Notes: a model not told the origin generated them from the letters alone. Counted from the first letter of the stretch, positions 14,001 through 28,400 are shown. The stretch is 64,000 nt of DNA from Liolophura sinensis (GCF_032854445.1 NC_088295.1:10095385-10159384), one strand, 5' to 3'. Numbers and translations: made by a program.

Positions 14001-16755
14001 ACGCGAGTTCAAACAACACCCAAACCGCAGGCGCTCAAAGTAATCCTAACACGACCGCGTGTTCAAACAGTGCTTCTCCAAATTAACCATAAACTACGTT
14101 TCTTCACACTAAACGCATTTTTTGGTCAAACCACGTGGTGTATTCTTGAATACAGGTTCTTTAGACACATTCAAAAACTTTCTGTATATGACGATGTATC
14201 TTTTGCCAAAGGACTGGTTTGGATATATAAGAAACATACAATTAGGTCGCATAATTAGTGTTGTGTAGCCGAACCAGCACATAGGGTTTTGTTATTCAAA
14301 ATAGGTGGATACGGGAAAGACATCACTGTTAGTCTGTAAAACCTTCTATTTGCGAGTTGCGCCATATTTTCATAAATACGCACAAACGGTCTGATCATTT
14401 CTTCCTATAGTTAGTTACATTTTACGATGTGTAGGAGAGGATAAGCACGGAGCTAATTCACCAAGTAAAACCATTAGCATTAGTTATTTGCACAGGAAAT
14501 GGTGATGTCCCAAATTAGACCACTAGAGTGTGAGGAGCGCTGTCCTCAGTAACACTACTTTACATTAATACGGGCTTGTTCGTCTCCAGAAAGCTTTCCA
14601 TGTAAGTGACAATAAATGGCGTGTCGGTACGAGCCACTTTGTGAGAAAACAGCATGGGTAGGACAGATTGGCCAAAACAACTAATGGATAGTTGGAATTC
14701 ACAGTTTTCTCGCAAACAAATGCTAATTACGAATAATTATGATTATCCAGCACCGAGTGTTCTCAGTTTAAAGGGGTGTCCGTTCAAACTGTAGAAACAG
14801 CCAGAAAACAAGAAGTAAGAGATGACGCTATAAAGCTCAGTAGATGGTAAGATAGCAAGTGTATGTCCATTATTTTTAAACGGATGTTAGTTATCACCCC
14901 ATTTCCATTGTCGTAGCCTGGACAATTGGTACATGCCCGCACAGACCTGCGCCCTAATCATCGTCATGACAGTCTCATTTTATTCGCCTTATAGGACTTC
15001 GCCTCAAAATACACATTTAAGGCCAAATATGGGGTGAACTCGGCTGATATCGCATCTGTAAGCATGGTCAGCAAGGTTGACATTTGCTATCGCTAGCTTG
15101 ATTAAATGAAGATGCTCATATCGTAGCTTACAGTAAACCCTTGCCCCAGAATTACATTCTATCGTGCATAGTTTTCAGACGCTGTAGTCTTATATGACAC
15201 ACACGCCCACGAGGACTTCTTACTTTAACAGATAGAATTTATAGCCTCTTGGTCCTTAGCCCAGAATTAGCTTTATCTAGCTGTCATCCAAGTTCCGTGT
15301 CTCCGTGGAGACCGCTAACGCGACGCCCTCTAGCGGGCAGCATCGCAAACATAGCCGCTTGCTGGTCATTGATTGGGCAATCCCTGTTCTATGTCGATCG
15401 TGGTTAACCACCATGATAGATCATCGCCCGGCAAAGCCATGGCATTGACAGAGTGTAAGTTAAGTCGGCATCAGCACTCAATCGCTCAGGCACTACTGGA
15501 GATGGAAACTGGTCATTTTGTAGATCAAATCTAACCACAGGCGCCGAGAGCGAGCCACGATCGAGAGAGCAGAATCCCCGGTATAACGGTTTCCGTCAAC
15601 AGGATGGATCATCCCATCACAGAGCGCCGAGATTCTTCCAGGATTGGCCAGGAAGGGACTTAACTCGTGTATAGCATAGTAATGAGAGAATAATACTGTT
15701 CACGCCTGGTACCAAGTCGTACCTATTTTATAGTTTTTCACTTCACAAATCCTTGCATTCCAAAGGTTCTAACAAATTTCTCTTCGTCCACAGTGGTTGA
15801 AACAACCTGTGTTTGTTAGATTTAGGTACAATCTTATAGAAGGCTAAAGGCTTTCACTTAATCTTCCCATTTTTTTTCAATCAAATTTTTATTGACTGTA
15901 ACTTCTGCACACATTTTCCATACCTTTCACAGTGACGCACCGTTCACATTCTTGGCAAACATTATTTGTTGAATATTGGGGATGGGTGAAAATATCTGGA
16001 ATCGAAAGGCTTTCTAACCTATTTGCTCACAAGCTTGCTTAACATCTGCAAACACAGACAAACTTAAAGATTTCAAGTGCTCCCGTACTGATTATCAACA
16101 AAGAGAAAAAGAAATGCATGACACGTGTAGAAAAGCTAGCCATACCGAGAAACAAGATATACTGGTGCATATATAGAAGGGTGTTTAATGTCATACTCAA
16201 TTCTTTCCAGCTGTTTTACAGATAAAATGTTAAACGACTTTCATCGAAATGTTGGTGAAATGAAATCAGCTAGAGCAGTATGATTTTGGATTTTTCATCC
16301 AAGTATTAGCTGCTTTCGTGTTTATCATCTGGAGAGAATGTCGTTTTTAGTTTCCTTTGTTCCTTTTGGAACAGAACTCATTTCACGCCAGGTAATGGTA
16401 TTTCGTTCTATGCATTCAGGTTATCTTTGACACAGTTTCCGATATTTTTTTTCTCCAAAAATAACTCTTCATAAATCAGGCAGGATTGACCAGCCCTGGT
16501 AACACTGATAAATTGTGATCGGGAACAAATTAACACAGAACATCTAACACATGAACTAATTGCTAATGCTGACAGGTTCCTATATCGACTCAGTGGATGA
16601 CAATAAATCAGATGAGTAAAACGGAAAAATACCGATAGGGCATAGTGATGATCAAAGAGATAGAGTTGTGCGTGTTCAACTCAAGGTCACACACCACCCG
16701 ATAATAACAACCACATAACTTATTGCAAGGTCATACATATCTGGGTGAGTCGAAG
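11047..16755. other. Non-coding, mostly unremarkable
   Basis: AT-rich DNA without a gene that I recognise. 13910-14075 holds a degenerate run of TTCAAAC(C/A)ACACCCAAAC-like motifs. 15280-15650 is richer in CpG (see findings). Confidence 0.4.
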
Positions 16756-16756
16756 T

Positions 16757-17118
16757 TTTCAACGGGATGTCGTGGGAGGGTCGTGGCCGAGGGATCGAGG
16801 GGCTCGCCTTTCAATCATGAGGTTACCCGGGACATGGGTTAAATCCCATTTCGAGCATATAATTGGCTTAATTCACCTGCTCCTTTTGTCCCGTGAGCCT
16901 CGGTGGCAATGCGCGGTCAACGGTACTTGTGGTCTCCCACCCCGATTTTCACTGAAGTTGCCTTCCACGCATATGATATATGTCACATGTTTGTAAATCG
17001 ACGAAGGCGATATGCCCCCTTCATACCTCAGTTTCCTCCACACAAGTGCAAACTGATCGCCAGCGAAGAAGTGGTAAATTCTCCAGTATGTAGTTAAACC
17101 ACCATTAAATAAATAAAA
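16757..17118 (+). mobile_element. tRNA-derived SINE, second type
   Basis: Head with A-box-like GTGGCCGAGGGATCGAGGGG and B-box-like GGGTTAAATCCC; body; 3' end GTAGTTAAACCACCATTAAA followed by (TAAA)n. Body differs from the other SINE types here. Confidence 0.75.
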
Positions 17119-17329
17119 GCCATTTATCAAGCGCCCGTAAAAACTTGGAACCATCTAAGGTAATCGCTTCAACAGAGTGTACGTAACTTACAAAATCTTG
17201 TTAAATGTATCCCGAAGTGATGCGTGGGACTGATTAAGCCATAGTATTTTGTGAGAACACGATGATATGTCTAAGTGACGACAATCCTGGTAAAGTGTGT
17301 CACCACGATGAAGTGTGTGACTTACAAAG

Positions 17330-18645
17330 CTCTGGTGCAATATGACCATACGGGCAAATGTGTGACTGACAAAGCCATAGTATAATATCACTGCACTGTG
17401 ATTTGTGCAACTGACAAAACCATAGTATAATGTCACTACACGATGATGTGTATAACTAACAAAGCCATAGTATAATGTCGCTGCACGATGATGTGAGCAA
17501 CTGACAAAACCATAGTGGAATGTCACTGCACCATGATGTGTGCAACTGACAAAACCATAGTGTAATGTCACTAAACGATGATGTGTGTACCTGACAAAGC
17601 CATAGCATGATGTCACTACACAATGATGTGAACAACTGACAAAACCATAGTGTAATGTCACTGCACCATGATGTGTGCAGCTGACAAAACCATAGTGTAA
17701 TGTCACTGCACGATGATGTGTGTAACTCACAAAGCCATAGTATAATGTCACTGCACGATGATGTGTGTAACTGATAAAGCCATAGTATAATGTCACTACA
17801 CGATGATGTGAGCAACTGACAAAACCTTAGTGTAATGTCACTGCACGATGATGTGTGCTACTGATAAAACCATAGTGTAATGTCACTGCACGATGATGTG
17901 TGTACCTGACAAAGCCATAGCATGTTGTCACTACACGATGTTGTGAGCAACTGACAAAGCCATAGTGTAATGTCACTGCACGATGATGTGTGCAACTGAC
18001 AAAAACCATAGTGTAATGTCACTGCATGATGATGTGTGTAACTCACAAAGCCATAGTATAATGTCACTACACGACGATGTGTGTAGCTGACAAAGCCATA
18101 GTATGATGTCACTGCACGATGATGTGTGTAACTAAAAAAGCCATAGTATGATGTCGCTGCACGATGATGTGAGCAACTGACAAAACCATAGTGTAATGTA
18201 ACTACACGATGATGTGTGCAACTGACAAAGCCATAGTATAATGTCACTACACGATGATGTGTGTAACTGATAAAGCCATAGTATAATGTCACTACACGAT
18301 AATGTAAGCAACTGACAAAACCTTAGTGTAATGTCACTGCACGATGATGTGTGCAACTGACAAGGCCATAGTATAATGTCACTGCACGATGATGTGTGTA
18401 ACTCACAAAGCCATAGTATGATGTCACTACACGATGATGTGTGTAACTCACAAAACCATAGTATGATGTCACTACACGATGATGTGTATATCTGACAAAG
18501 CCATATTATAATGTCACTACACGATGATGTGTGTCCCTGACAAAGCCATAGTATGATGTCACTACACGATGATGTGTTGCAACTGACAAGGCCATGGTAT
18601 AATGTCACTGCACAATGATGTGTGTAACTGACAAAAACCTGGTAA
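17330..18645. repeat. 45-bp minisatellite, about 29 units
   Basis: Unit core ACGATGATGTGTGCAACTGA and CAAAACCATAGTGTAATGTC. Period 45 (for example 17487 to 17532). Alternating variants (GTGTAAC/GTGCAAC/GAGCAAC) suggest higher-order blocks. The open frames on the minus strand result from a period divisible by 3. Confidence 0.95.
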
Positions 18646-19480
18646 GGTGTGCCTGCAAAATAATACCCGTATGTTTTCTGCGAAAGCAAAAATCTATAAG
18701 CCGAAGTCATTATGTACTGTTATATCCACATATTCACGTATTTTCTTTCTTACTGGATCAGACTGAATAATATATTCTATTTAAATTCGTCATATTCCTG
18801 TTACATGCCAAACAGAAGTAAAGAGCTGTGTGTCGTTCAATTTCCTTCGCGCTTTTGTTACCCGATTAAATGCCTGTCACCTTGGTCATAAACTAATGAA
18901 AAGCCAGGTGGATGTGCTAATGGAGAGACGTCTGCATGGGGGTTGTTATGCTCGAGTCTTTATCTCCTGTGGCTTGTAGGTATTAGCTAGTACTGCCATT
19001 GATCAACACTAGTGTTAAGCCTACGTCGTGACATCGTTGATGTCTATAGGGTGGTGTATTGCTGATATTGTGACTTTTACACAAGGCTTCTGGGTACTTT
19101 CTTTTGCCTTATCGATTAGAGAGATTCGTCCTCCGCTTTAGAGGATTAATGATTGAAGTGTAACAATTTTAGTCAAGATAAAAGTCTTCCACAGACAGTC
19201 CCCACGTGATGCCTTTTTGGTTGAAAGCAGCAAAAAGATTTCTTAGCATTCAACTAAATCAACATGTTCTAACTCACCTTTATCCATCTTGATCATTATC
19301 CATGGAGACCATGGAGCAAGGTTACTCTGCCGTAATGTGAATATACACATTCCTAGGTAATGTCCTTTGAAACACTTGAATGCTCCAGCAAATCAGATTG
19401 TCAGACTCCAGGACATGCCACTCGGTGACATTATCAATACATGTATTGTACTTGGACTCATTACCCTGCCACGTATCTCG
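18646..19480. other. Non-coding, no feature recognised
   Basis: Unique-looking DNA between two arrays. No gene seen. Confidence 0.5.
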
Positions 19481-20135
19481 GTGACATTATCCTCATATGT
19501 ATTGCGCTCGATATCATCCTCTTGAAATGGTACTCGGTCACATTACCTTTACATACCGATAGATGGTAAAATTGCCCTTACCTTATGTTATAGGTCGCAA
19601 TATCCATATATATTGTACTTGGTTTCATTACCCTTACATACTGCTATAGGTCACATTATCCATATATATTGTACTCGGTCATATTACCCTTAAATGCATC
19701 TACACGTTACATTATCCATATATATTGTACTCACTCACATTATCCTTACATACTGCTATAGGTTACATTATTCACATATATCGCTCTCGTTCACATTACC
19801 CTTACATACTGCTATAGGCTACATTATCCACATACATTGTATACTGTACTCGATCCAATTGCCCTTACATATTGCTATAGGCCACATTACCCTCACCTAC
19901 CGCTATATGTCACTTTCCCCTTACATAGCGCTATAGGTCACATTACCCTTACATACCTTTATAGGTCACATTACTCTTACCTACCGCTATAGGTCACATT
20001 ACCCTTACCTACCACTATAGGTCACATTACCCTTACATAGCGCTATAGGTCACATTACCCTTACACACCGCTATAGGTCACATTATTTACCCTTATATAC
20101 TGTTATAGGTCACATTACACAGGTACATGTACTGT
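19480..20135. repeat. 28-bp minisatellite
   Basis: Units around ATAGGTCACATTACCCTTAC followed by ATACCGCT. The left part is more diverged and longer-spaced (TATATTGTACTCGGTCACAT); the right part, from about 19880, is tight. Confidence 0.9.
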
Positions 20136-20439
20136 TCGATCACATTGTCTTCACACGCTACTCGGTCACATCCTAACAGTCTGAAGCTGTTTTAAAATAA
20201 TATAACCTTTATAAATGAACTGTATTTCATTTCATATAGCTTTATGATTCTACGACAGTCTGTTCGTGCAGTGTACGATTTGTGAAATTTGTTCTAACGG
20301 CATGGGGTCGTGCTGTAGTAAGTTGTAGTGTTAAGCAGTGGACTGGATCAGTGTGAACGGGTAGGGTCTACTTGTACGTGTTCGTCTAGATTACAATATG
20401 ATGACCAACCAGAGAAGTACCCACAACCTGTCCGCTACT

Positions 20440-20895
20440 GCATGACCGATGGACGGTCTGGTTAGAGAACGGGAGGAAGGTACGATGGGGGTATCTTATG
20501 ACCTTTAGGCAGTCACGTGGGCGGGCGAGATAGGGGATTCCAGTGGATGGTTCGATAGACGATGCCCTGGGCAGTCTAATGGACGGTCCGATGGCCGGTT
20601 TGGTTAGCAATATTAGTGATGATCCGATGGACGATCCGGTGGGCGATCTGGTAGGCAGTTCGGTGGGCAATCCTGTTGGGGTTTCCGATGGATGATCCTG
20701 AGGATGGGGCCTACACAGTGGACAGTCCGGTGTGACGTCCGATGAACAATTCGCTGGGCGATCTGGTAGGCAGTTCGGCGGACAGTCCGCTTGGGGGATT
20801 CCGATGGATGGTCCGGACGATGGTGTCATATACAGTGGACAGTCCGTTGTGAGGTCCGATGGACGATTCGTGAGTTGCTGTGGTGAGCGGTCCGA
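20440..20895. repeat. Degenerate GC-rich short repeat
   Basis: Many imperfect copies of a 12-16-bp motif such as GATGGACGGTCCGATGG and GGGCGATCTGGTAGGCAGTT, with a larger duplication of CCGATGGATG(A/G)TCC segments near 20685 and 20795. Frames open here give proline/serine-rich repeats and are not taken as coding. Confidence 0.8.
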
Positions 20896-23800
20896 ATGAT
20901 GCTCCAATGGAAGGAGAACCTGGACATTTACATAATGAGGTATATAGCTCTACCGAAATGAAAATACATGAGTACATATGTCTCGCTGCGTTTAAAATCA
21001 TTCCAAAGGTTAAGCTGTCAAGCTAACACTCATGACGTAATCTCATTGAGTGTGCTCTTTGTAGACGTAATGCATCCATTAATCCCGCTGGTATTCGGCA
21101 AAACAGAGAGATATTTATGGTTGCCTGGAGAAAACCTTCAATTCTTAAAGGCTCCTGTCATTTGTTATCAAAGAAAGCAAAACTGGAAGAAATATCTCCT
21201 GCCTAGAGAAACAGTAGACTGGAAAATATGTCTCCTTCCATCGGCAAAGAAAAATCAATCTGCTGTACTGGTAATAATAACATTTCCTCTATCAGTGTAT
21301 GAAGTCGGTCTATTTTGTTAATATTGGTGAGTTAGTGAAAAGGCGCGCTCAACGGGACCGTATTTGTGAGGAATTAGGCGCCGCACGGGTTACGTCCGTT
21401 AGCTCTTCTCCAAAGACTGGAACAATAGCTGCTAATCAAAGACAGGTTCCATATCAGTAAACTCCGCGGTGCTCGGAACATCGCTATTGTGTTTCCTTAG
21501 ACCATTTCATTTCGAGCTGACACATATCCTGAATGCCTGTTACAGACAACTGCCAACTTTCGTCGTTGAGTTTGAAATATTAAATTTATTGCCCCAGGAC
21601 TAGAATCCACGCTTTACTCTGACGTGACGTGATTTCTTTATAACTGAAAGGTCTCCAGAATAATTTGTTCTCAAGAAATCCCGATTTTAGCTGATCCGGA
21701 CTCCCCAGGCAGCCCTGCCAAAACCATGACATAAAACTGCCACAGTTCCATTGTAAAACCGTTGTGGCTCATCATATGACAACATCGGATTCGGTACAAA
21801 GTAGAATCTTACTGTTACTTAAATCAGTCCAAAGGTCCATGTTTGCTTTCTTTTTTTTATCCTTTCAACAAACGCAGTTTCCTTTGGCATGGATGCAGCC
21901 TTAAGTCAAGAAGGGCTTGCATGTGTTTTGCGAGTTATCCCGGTTGCCTTTGCCTAGAAACCTGGCTGCTTGACTTAAATCACATTTGTTATTAATTCCG
22001 TATACACTGTTACTTAGGTTTGTCTTTATATTCGTCAGAAACTTGTGAGGATCAGTTACCCTAACTTAGTTAGTGAGTGGCTTGTCGTGAGTTCGACCCC
22101 AAATATCGCTGGATTGGAAGGGATGACGTCAGGAAATTTTGTGAGATACTTGGTGGGGTACTAAGGGTTTCTCCCGTGACATGATCTACACACTTCAGTC
22201 ACCCGGTAGTACTGGTAAATTAGTCTGTCTCCGCACTCTAACATTCACCCTCAATCACTGCCACTACCAGCACATTTTGCACCAAAATCTTGAACAACCC
22301 CGAGCACAGGGGTCAGGGTGATGAGGTAGGAAGTGATGTCAGAAAACACAAAAAGCTCCATCTCAATCTTTGTTCCTAATGATTCACACCTACGGGTTAT
22401 GCTTATCTAGAGGATGTACAATATGATTCCAAACAACACCTGAAACAATTTAATTGATGAATGCTGATTAAGTAGGTCCGCGCGAGGACACAAATGGTGA
22501 GGCTAAGCTGAAACAAGCCCACGTGCGTGGTACCGGCTCCAAAGATCAAACTTGTCTAGTAGAGGCAGCGATGTGAGCGAGCATAGACAGCGGCACATGC
22601 GCTCTAAGGAGTGTGTGGTCTGTTGCTAACTTTTTAGTCTACTTGAACAATATGGTTTCAACTTTCATGTTTGACATCTTCCGATTTCCGTGGGCTTAAA
22701 AGTCATTAGTTAAAGGACAGTGGGAGTACATGTGATAGGTACTGAGGTCAGCTCTGGAGGTAATCCTTGAAACAATGCCAGTATACAGTCAAAAACAAGT
22801 CCTTTACTATCATCAGTTATTCCTGCCACTAGTATTATACACACTCCTTATTTACTGAAAGTGTTCGATATTCAAATAAAATAACGGCGTACAAATACAT
22901 TATGCTATAGTTCGAAACACTTTGGGTCGCCTGTCAACAAGGACGCATATGTAGTACGGTCTCCTCAAGTTTGACAATGGAAACCAGGGCTTGGGCGTGC
23001 AGATCCGTTCACACCATTAACATGCCAGTAATATACACGATTTGTATTGCTTTTTCCAAGTGCTGTGTAAATTCCATGAAAGCCATTTTTAATTATCTGG
23101 TAACTGAATCAGGTTAGAACTATTCATCTATAACAAGAGGTTGCTGAAAGTAAATACTAAAGACAGAAGAAAGTCGATAGCGCAGCTACACGTTGATTTA
23201 AACAAACGAAACAATGACCTGCTAGCCAATCTACTTTATCCTGAAATCATGTTATGAGTTTTAATCCTGCCCCTGACAAGGGCTGAAATCAAGACATATT
23301 TGCAGTGGATGTGCAATCCTTTTAGATGTGCCATAACACCATGCATCAGCATCATCTTACATGCCCACAGGTATTCTATTCAATAACAGACTACTGGACG
23401 TCCTTTCAAATAGGCCTACATCCCAACAATCACAGCAATGGGAATAGGATGCAGTGTTGCAATTTGGAGGAAAAATGGGATAAATGAACGTACATATGGA
23501 GCCAAAAATGCACTTATTGCATAAATTACATCACTTAGCGTAGACAGCAAAATGGAAACGTTTTCTCATGACAAATTAGGATGGATTACCCAAAATTAGA
23601 CAGCCTACTCTTTTTGGCTTCCATCTAAGTGGGTGCCATATAAAGTAAGTTGGCAATAAATTTCAAAGCCAATGACTCGACGGTTGAAGAAACCGTCATA
23701 TCTTTCCTTAGATTATACAATATAATTTTATTATCTGAGGGGCATTATAGGGATGCACTCACCTAGACGACGAGGAAATTGAATTTCAAATCGATATTGC

Positions 23801-24000
23801 TTAAAATCTAGCTAAGAGGCTAATAAAAAAAACGCAAATTTCGTTGTGAAATTAAAAAACGCTTAGTGGTAAAGAAAATGTTATTTTGATTTTAAAACGA
23901 CTTGATTATGTTTATCGAAGCGCGTGTCAGTTGCAAGAACTAGTGGTCAATTGAAAGAAGCTGGCTTAGCCTTGGTTTTATGTACAACGTGTTGAGCGTT
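20896..24000. other. Non-coding, little recognised
   Basis: No gene recognised. 22060-22330 has a tRNA-like B-box stretch (GAGTTCGACCCCAAATATC) and may be an old SINE. An open frame at 20968-21321 has no homology that I recognise. Confidence 0.4.
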
Positions 24001-24017
24001 GCTAATAATTACTACCA

Positions 24018-24152
24018 ACCTACGGATGGTCGTGTTTTTCCCTCGGGCTCTGCCCCATTTCTTTCCACCATAATGCTGGCCACCGTTGTACAAGTGAAAT
24101 ATTTTCGATTACTGCGTGAACACCAATCCAAATAAATAAAATAAATAAATAA
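24018..24152 (+). mobile_element. 5'-truncated SINE fragment
   Basis: CTACGGATGGTCGTGTTTTT, CATAATGCTGGCCACCGTTG and GAACACCAATCC then (AAATA)n match the 3' two-thirds of the SINE family at 8.9 kb, here on the plus strand. Confidence 0.85.
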
Positions 24153-26375
24153 TTAATCCCTGTGGCACCAAACGTGTGTAATGGTCCTCCTGAGTCAAGC
24201 ATAAAACTTTGTTTGACTAGACAAATTCGAGTATATTTGGAAGAAGGTGTGAACTAGATTGGAGCCAAAATTACCTATTTTTGTTTTACGTTCCCTTTTA
24301 AAAATTGTTTCAGTTATACCAACCCATATTTTACCCCTTAAACCCATGTATGCAAATTATTCATTTTTATATTCCACACACTTTATTCATGAGCCCGGAT
24401 TACAGACTAGGGCTTCGCATGGTGGATTCCATCTGACTATAGGCCAACGCGCCCGAGCTACCCCTTATTGCCTGCACTGGTCGATGCCAGTATAAACATA
24501 GAACTACGGCCGCTTTCTCAAAGTCTTGACTCTCACATTTCCATATATATTTTATACAGTCCAGGAAGCCCTGATGACCGAGGCCATTATAACAACAAAA
24601 CGTGATCGTGATACACGCTATACATCCTATACTAGGGCATACAGTTATAGGTCACAGGCGTGTAAAATACAATGGTTAGAGGACATATGACCGTCATTTA
24701 CCTTGCGGCTAAACGCCAATAAATCAGCGATATGGGACGACACGACAATTGTCAATTAATCAAACCAAATCCACGTATAGGCTACGGCTAATGCTTCTAT
24801 GCCAACGGTATGACATGTATAGAAGGCCAGGTCTCGCAACCTTAAAGAGAACGGTGTCAACCGTTTGTAATACACGAAAATATTAAGACCTAAGAGGGAA
24901 TGCCGTAATATATAGTGTAAAGATTAGTTTTGTTGCGGTTAAAGCTTAAATTGTGAATTTAAAATACCATTTGAATTGGTATGTAATTTCAAATATATTG
25001 AAATTTGAAAATTTGGAACTAACAAGTATGTATTATTTTAAGGTTTTAAATTTTGACTCAAATTAAAGATGATTTTGAGGAATCGGCCACGGAAATGTAG
25101 TGCTTTAATTGCTGAATATACACCCCATGTATTCAGATAAACACAACAACATATGGCGTCAAACTCAAGAAATAAATATTTTTTTCTTAAAAAATCCGAA
25201 ATCCTCATGAACTTCGATCTATAAGGAGTTGCTTTGTTTTAAGGAGGCCGGTTTAATCAATCTATGGACAATCTCGTAGATAAGATAAAGTCTATACTTC
25301 TAAACACCTCTAGTGTGACCCTCACTCATCCCATTTCGTCGTCGTCATATGACTAAAAAATTGTTAAGTGCAACGTAAACCCCCAAGCATACATACATCC
25401 CCTTTAAAATACACGATTGTTTTTCTCCCTACTAACAGGATCTTCCTTTCTGGCTATAATGTCCCATTGTTTTCTCCCTTAGCCTCTGTCGAATCCTACA
25501 ATGTTGGCGTTCTGTTTGACTTGGAAAAGCTTTAGATTCGGAATGCAAAGTGAGCGAGGTGAGTAAATGTTACAAATGGTTACTAGGGAGTCCCCAGGCC
25601 CGGCCTATGCCCGACAATGACAGATCAGCAGTTAGAGCGAAATCTGAAATCAATCCGTTAGTCGCTTCTGAAGATCCGAAGTGTCCACTTCATCTGACGT
25701 TAAGGCTGGGTACACTCGGCCGAAAAATCCCTGGTGTGCCCGGGAACAGTCCCCACAAAGCCGTTTTCAGCACACTCACTTCAGGACTCGTGATTTAGAC
25801 AGATGAAGGAGCTCTGATAATAAAGCTATCTCGCTGAAGATCTCCACAATAACTGTATAAGACCGTCGTTGTCACTACTGATGGCCATGATGCTAAAATC
25901 GTTCCTCAGAACAGGACATCCGCGCAGGTATTAGATTGTTTCTGTTTATATTTTGATGTTTTCAACACTTACAAGATCGGGTGTTTCCAGCCCTCAATGA
26001 ATTTTCCTCCAAAAGAACCTCTATTTCGCAGCAGACAACACAGCGGATCTATATCTCTGTGCATGATCAAAGGGCTCTCAAAATCTTCAAAATGCTTGTC
26101 AAAGAAACTTTACAAGTCTGGAAGGTTGAAGTGCAGTTATCAGGGGTAATATGAGGCAAGTGGTAAAGAGGCCTGTCAATTTGACTGGCCGTTTTTCTGT
26201 ATGGCTAAACCCCTACACTGATTATTACATCCACCTAGCATTTTTCAATTATTAATTACATTTATTTTGTTCAAAGAAAATTAGCTGGTACCTATGACTA
26301 TACATGTCAATGCCCTAACTTGCGCAAATATCCAGTTAGGTCACACAGTAAACATGATGCAGTTAGGACTGCCCT
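24153..26375. other. Non-coding with one SINE tail fragment
   Basis: 25334-25392 carries a SINE 3' end (CGTCATATGACTAAAAAATT, GTTAAGTGCAACGTAAACC, CATAC repeats). The rest is unrecognised. Confidence 0.5.
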
Positions 26376-26379
26376 GCCA

Positions 26380-26535
26380 ACTCTCACACTATCATCGCTG
26401 CTCTGATTTTAATCACTATTCTGCAGTCTTATATACTGTATCCCTACATAAACCAGGATTCTGCCAAGTGGACTAAGCATCCCCTAGCCTGGTCCGTTTG
26501 CAATGTTTTCATGTGAGTGTTTATTAAAGTGAACA
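26380..26535 (+). repeat. 353-bp repeat family, partial copy 2
   Basis: ATCATCGCTGCTCTGATTTT, ATAAACCAGGATTCTGCC and GCATCCCCTAGCCTGGTCC match the second half of the family unit. Confidence 0.65.
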
Positions 26536-27488
26536 TAAAGTCTGCCATTGTATATACACAGAAAAAGTGATACAGGACACAATTATTACTGAGTTTGGAA
26601 AGCCGGGAAGATGAAATTCAGCATTGGAGATATGGCACTGACGGTCAGTTCACTCCCAGTAGACATCTGGTAGAAGCCCTTATGAACTTGGCCAATCGCC
26701 AGAGCTGAAAACGTCATGTGATAATTGGCTGTCGCGTCAAAAAACCTGTTAGCTCTCGATTATCGGTGTGCTTTCTTATAGTGGATAGACAGATATCGAT
26801 GCAATAAATTGAATTTTTCAGTTAGTTTAAGCGTTAATCTGAAATATTTTGAACCACACATTTATAAGCAGGGAACTGAAAAAGTCTGCCCATGTCACAA
26901 CGCGCTGGATACAGGATACTGCAGTAACTTGTCAGGGTGAGCTGGCAAGAACACCTGGAGCTGGCAAAGTCAGATTTATTCCGAAAATATCTTCCGAAAA
27001 TCAGAATGAAAGGGTCAGTTATCAATCAGACAGTCCTGCTATGTTCGATGAATTCCCTGAAGTCGACACAGTCAGCTAGGCCCCGTGCTTTAATTACACT
27101 GATGCAGGACAGGGATGAACAGAACCGCTAAAACACGACGCTTGTGACCACGAACATCACCCTGACCGGGCGTCAAACTAAACGAAACATCGGCCTTTTG
27201 AAAACGGAACAGAGCTAATACACTTTGGTTGGGTATCAGGTGTTTTTGGTTGTATTTTCTCATTGTCACATAGTTTATTATCGATGATGCGGGAGAGTTC
27301 CTAGGTTTTGTGACCTCACTCTACATCGCTATAACATGGCAAAATGGCGTCACCAAATATGGCGCATGTTTGCTATTTATTTTGTTGATAAGCGGTGTAG
27401 ACTTTAAAATATTTTTAGAACAATTCTGGAACACTACATTATAAATTAATTCAGCTTTAGTGGCTGACTTCATGCTCACCTTAATTGT
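26536..27488. other. Non-coding, no feature recognised
   Basis: No gene or family recognised. The short frame at 26849-27079 is unsupported. Confidence 0.4.
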
Positions 27489-27841
27489 GATGACAACACA
27501 ACATTTTGTAGAATTCTGGACCAGTGACACCACATGAATTGCCTAATTCTGTTTAAACCGTGAAGGTAGGGGACTTGTACTTTGCTGCTATTGAAGCATT
27601 AACATGAACAGTTAGAAAAAACTGAGGTAAATTGACAAAACACCGGGTTCGTAACGTGCATAATGCCATTTGCCAGCTATCACACAGATCACACCGCTCT
27701 GGCTTTACTCTCCATGCTGCAGTTTTTTGTATTCCTATATAACCCAGGATTGTGTCTGTGTTAGTCCCTGAGGCTTGGTTCCTTTGAACGTTTCTCATCT
27801 GATTATTTGTTTAATGTGATAAGTGATTATTTGTTTAATGA
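27489..27841 (+). repeat. 353-bp repeat family, copy 3
   Basis: Starts GATGACAACACAACATTTTG; contains GAACAGTTAGAAAAAACTGA and TATAACCCAGGATTGTG. Directly followed by copy 4; starts are 353 bp apart. Confidence 0.85.
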
Positions 27842-28075
27842 GATGACAACACAGTATTTCGAGTAATTCTACGCCTAATAAATGGAATTAACATCCCTGA
27901 ACCTTTTTCACCTTATCCTGCTTAAGCCATGACGATAAGGGCTGTACTTTTTAAGCTTTTTTTTAAGCAGGTAGAATGAAGACCGGATTTCAGCGGTTAA
28001 GTATGACCATTTGCCACTGTCAGATTATCGTCGCTTCTCTGATTTTACTTACTATATACTGTGGTGTTTTATTAT
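27842..28075 (+). repeat. 353-bp repeat family, copy 4
   Basis: Starts GATGACAACACAGTATTTCG in tandem with copy 3. Contains ATCGTCGCTTCTCTGATTTT, then loses similarity. Confidence 0.8.
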
Positions 28076-28182
28076 GTACGATAGTGCTTTTCTCGACTGA
28101 CGCCTCGACCAAACTATTTCCGTAACTAATATTCTGATAGAAAAATACATCGTCCTCACATAATGCGAGTAACCTTGACTGT

Positions 28183-28400
28183 CATGCTACAAAGGTACAC
28201 TGTCCTGCTGCAAGGACACACCGTCCTGCTACAAGGATACACTGTCCTGCTAGAAAGATTCACCGCTACAAGGGTACACCGACCTTCTACAAGAACACGC
28301 CAGTACAAGAGTACACTGCTACAAGGGTACACCGACCTGCTACAAGGGTAAACCTTCCTGCTACAAGGACACGCCGGTGCAAGGGTACACTGCTACACCG
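28183..28400. repeat. 21-bp minisatellite
   Basis: About ten diverged units of TGCTACAAGGGTACACCGAC and related forms, with deletions of the CCTGC part in some. Confidence 0.85.

Noticed and set aside
17188-18710. Overlapping minus-strand open frames of 119-202 codons
   Set aside because: The 45-bp array keeps several frames open at once; no splice sites or homology.
20386-20907. Pro/Ser-rich 173-codon minus-strand frame
   Set aside because: It comes from a degenerate GC-rich short repeat; no start context or homology.
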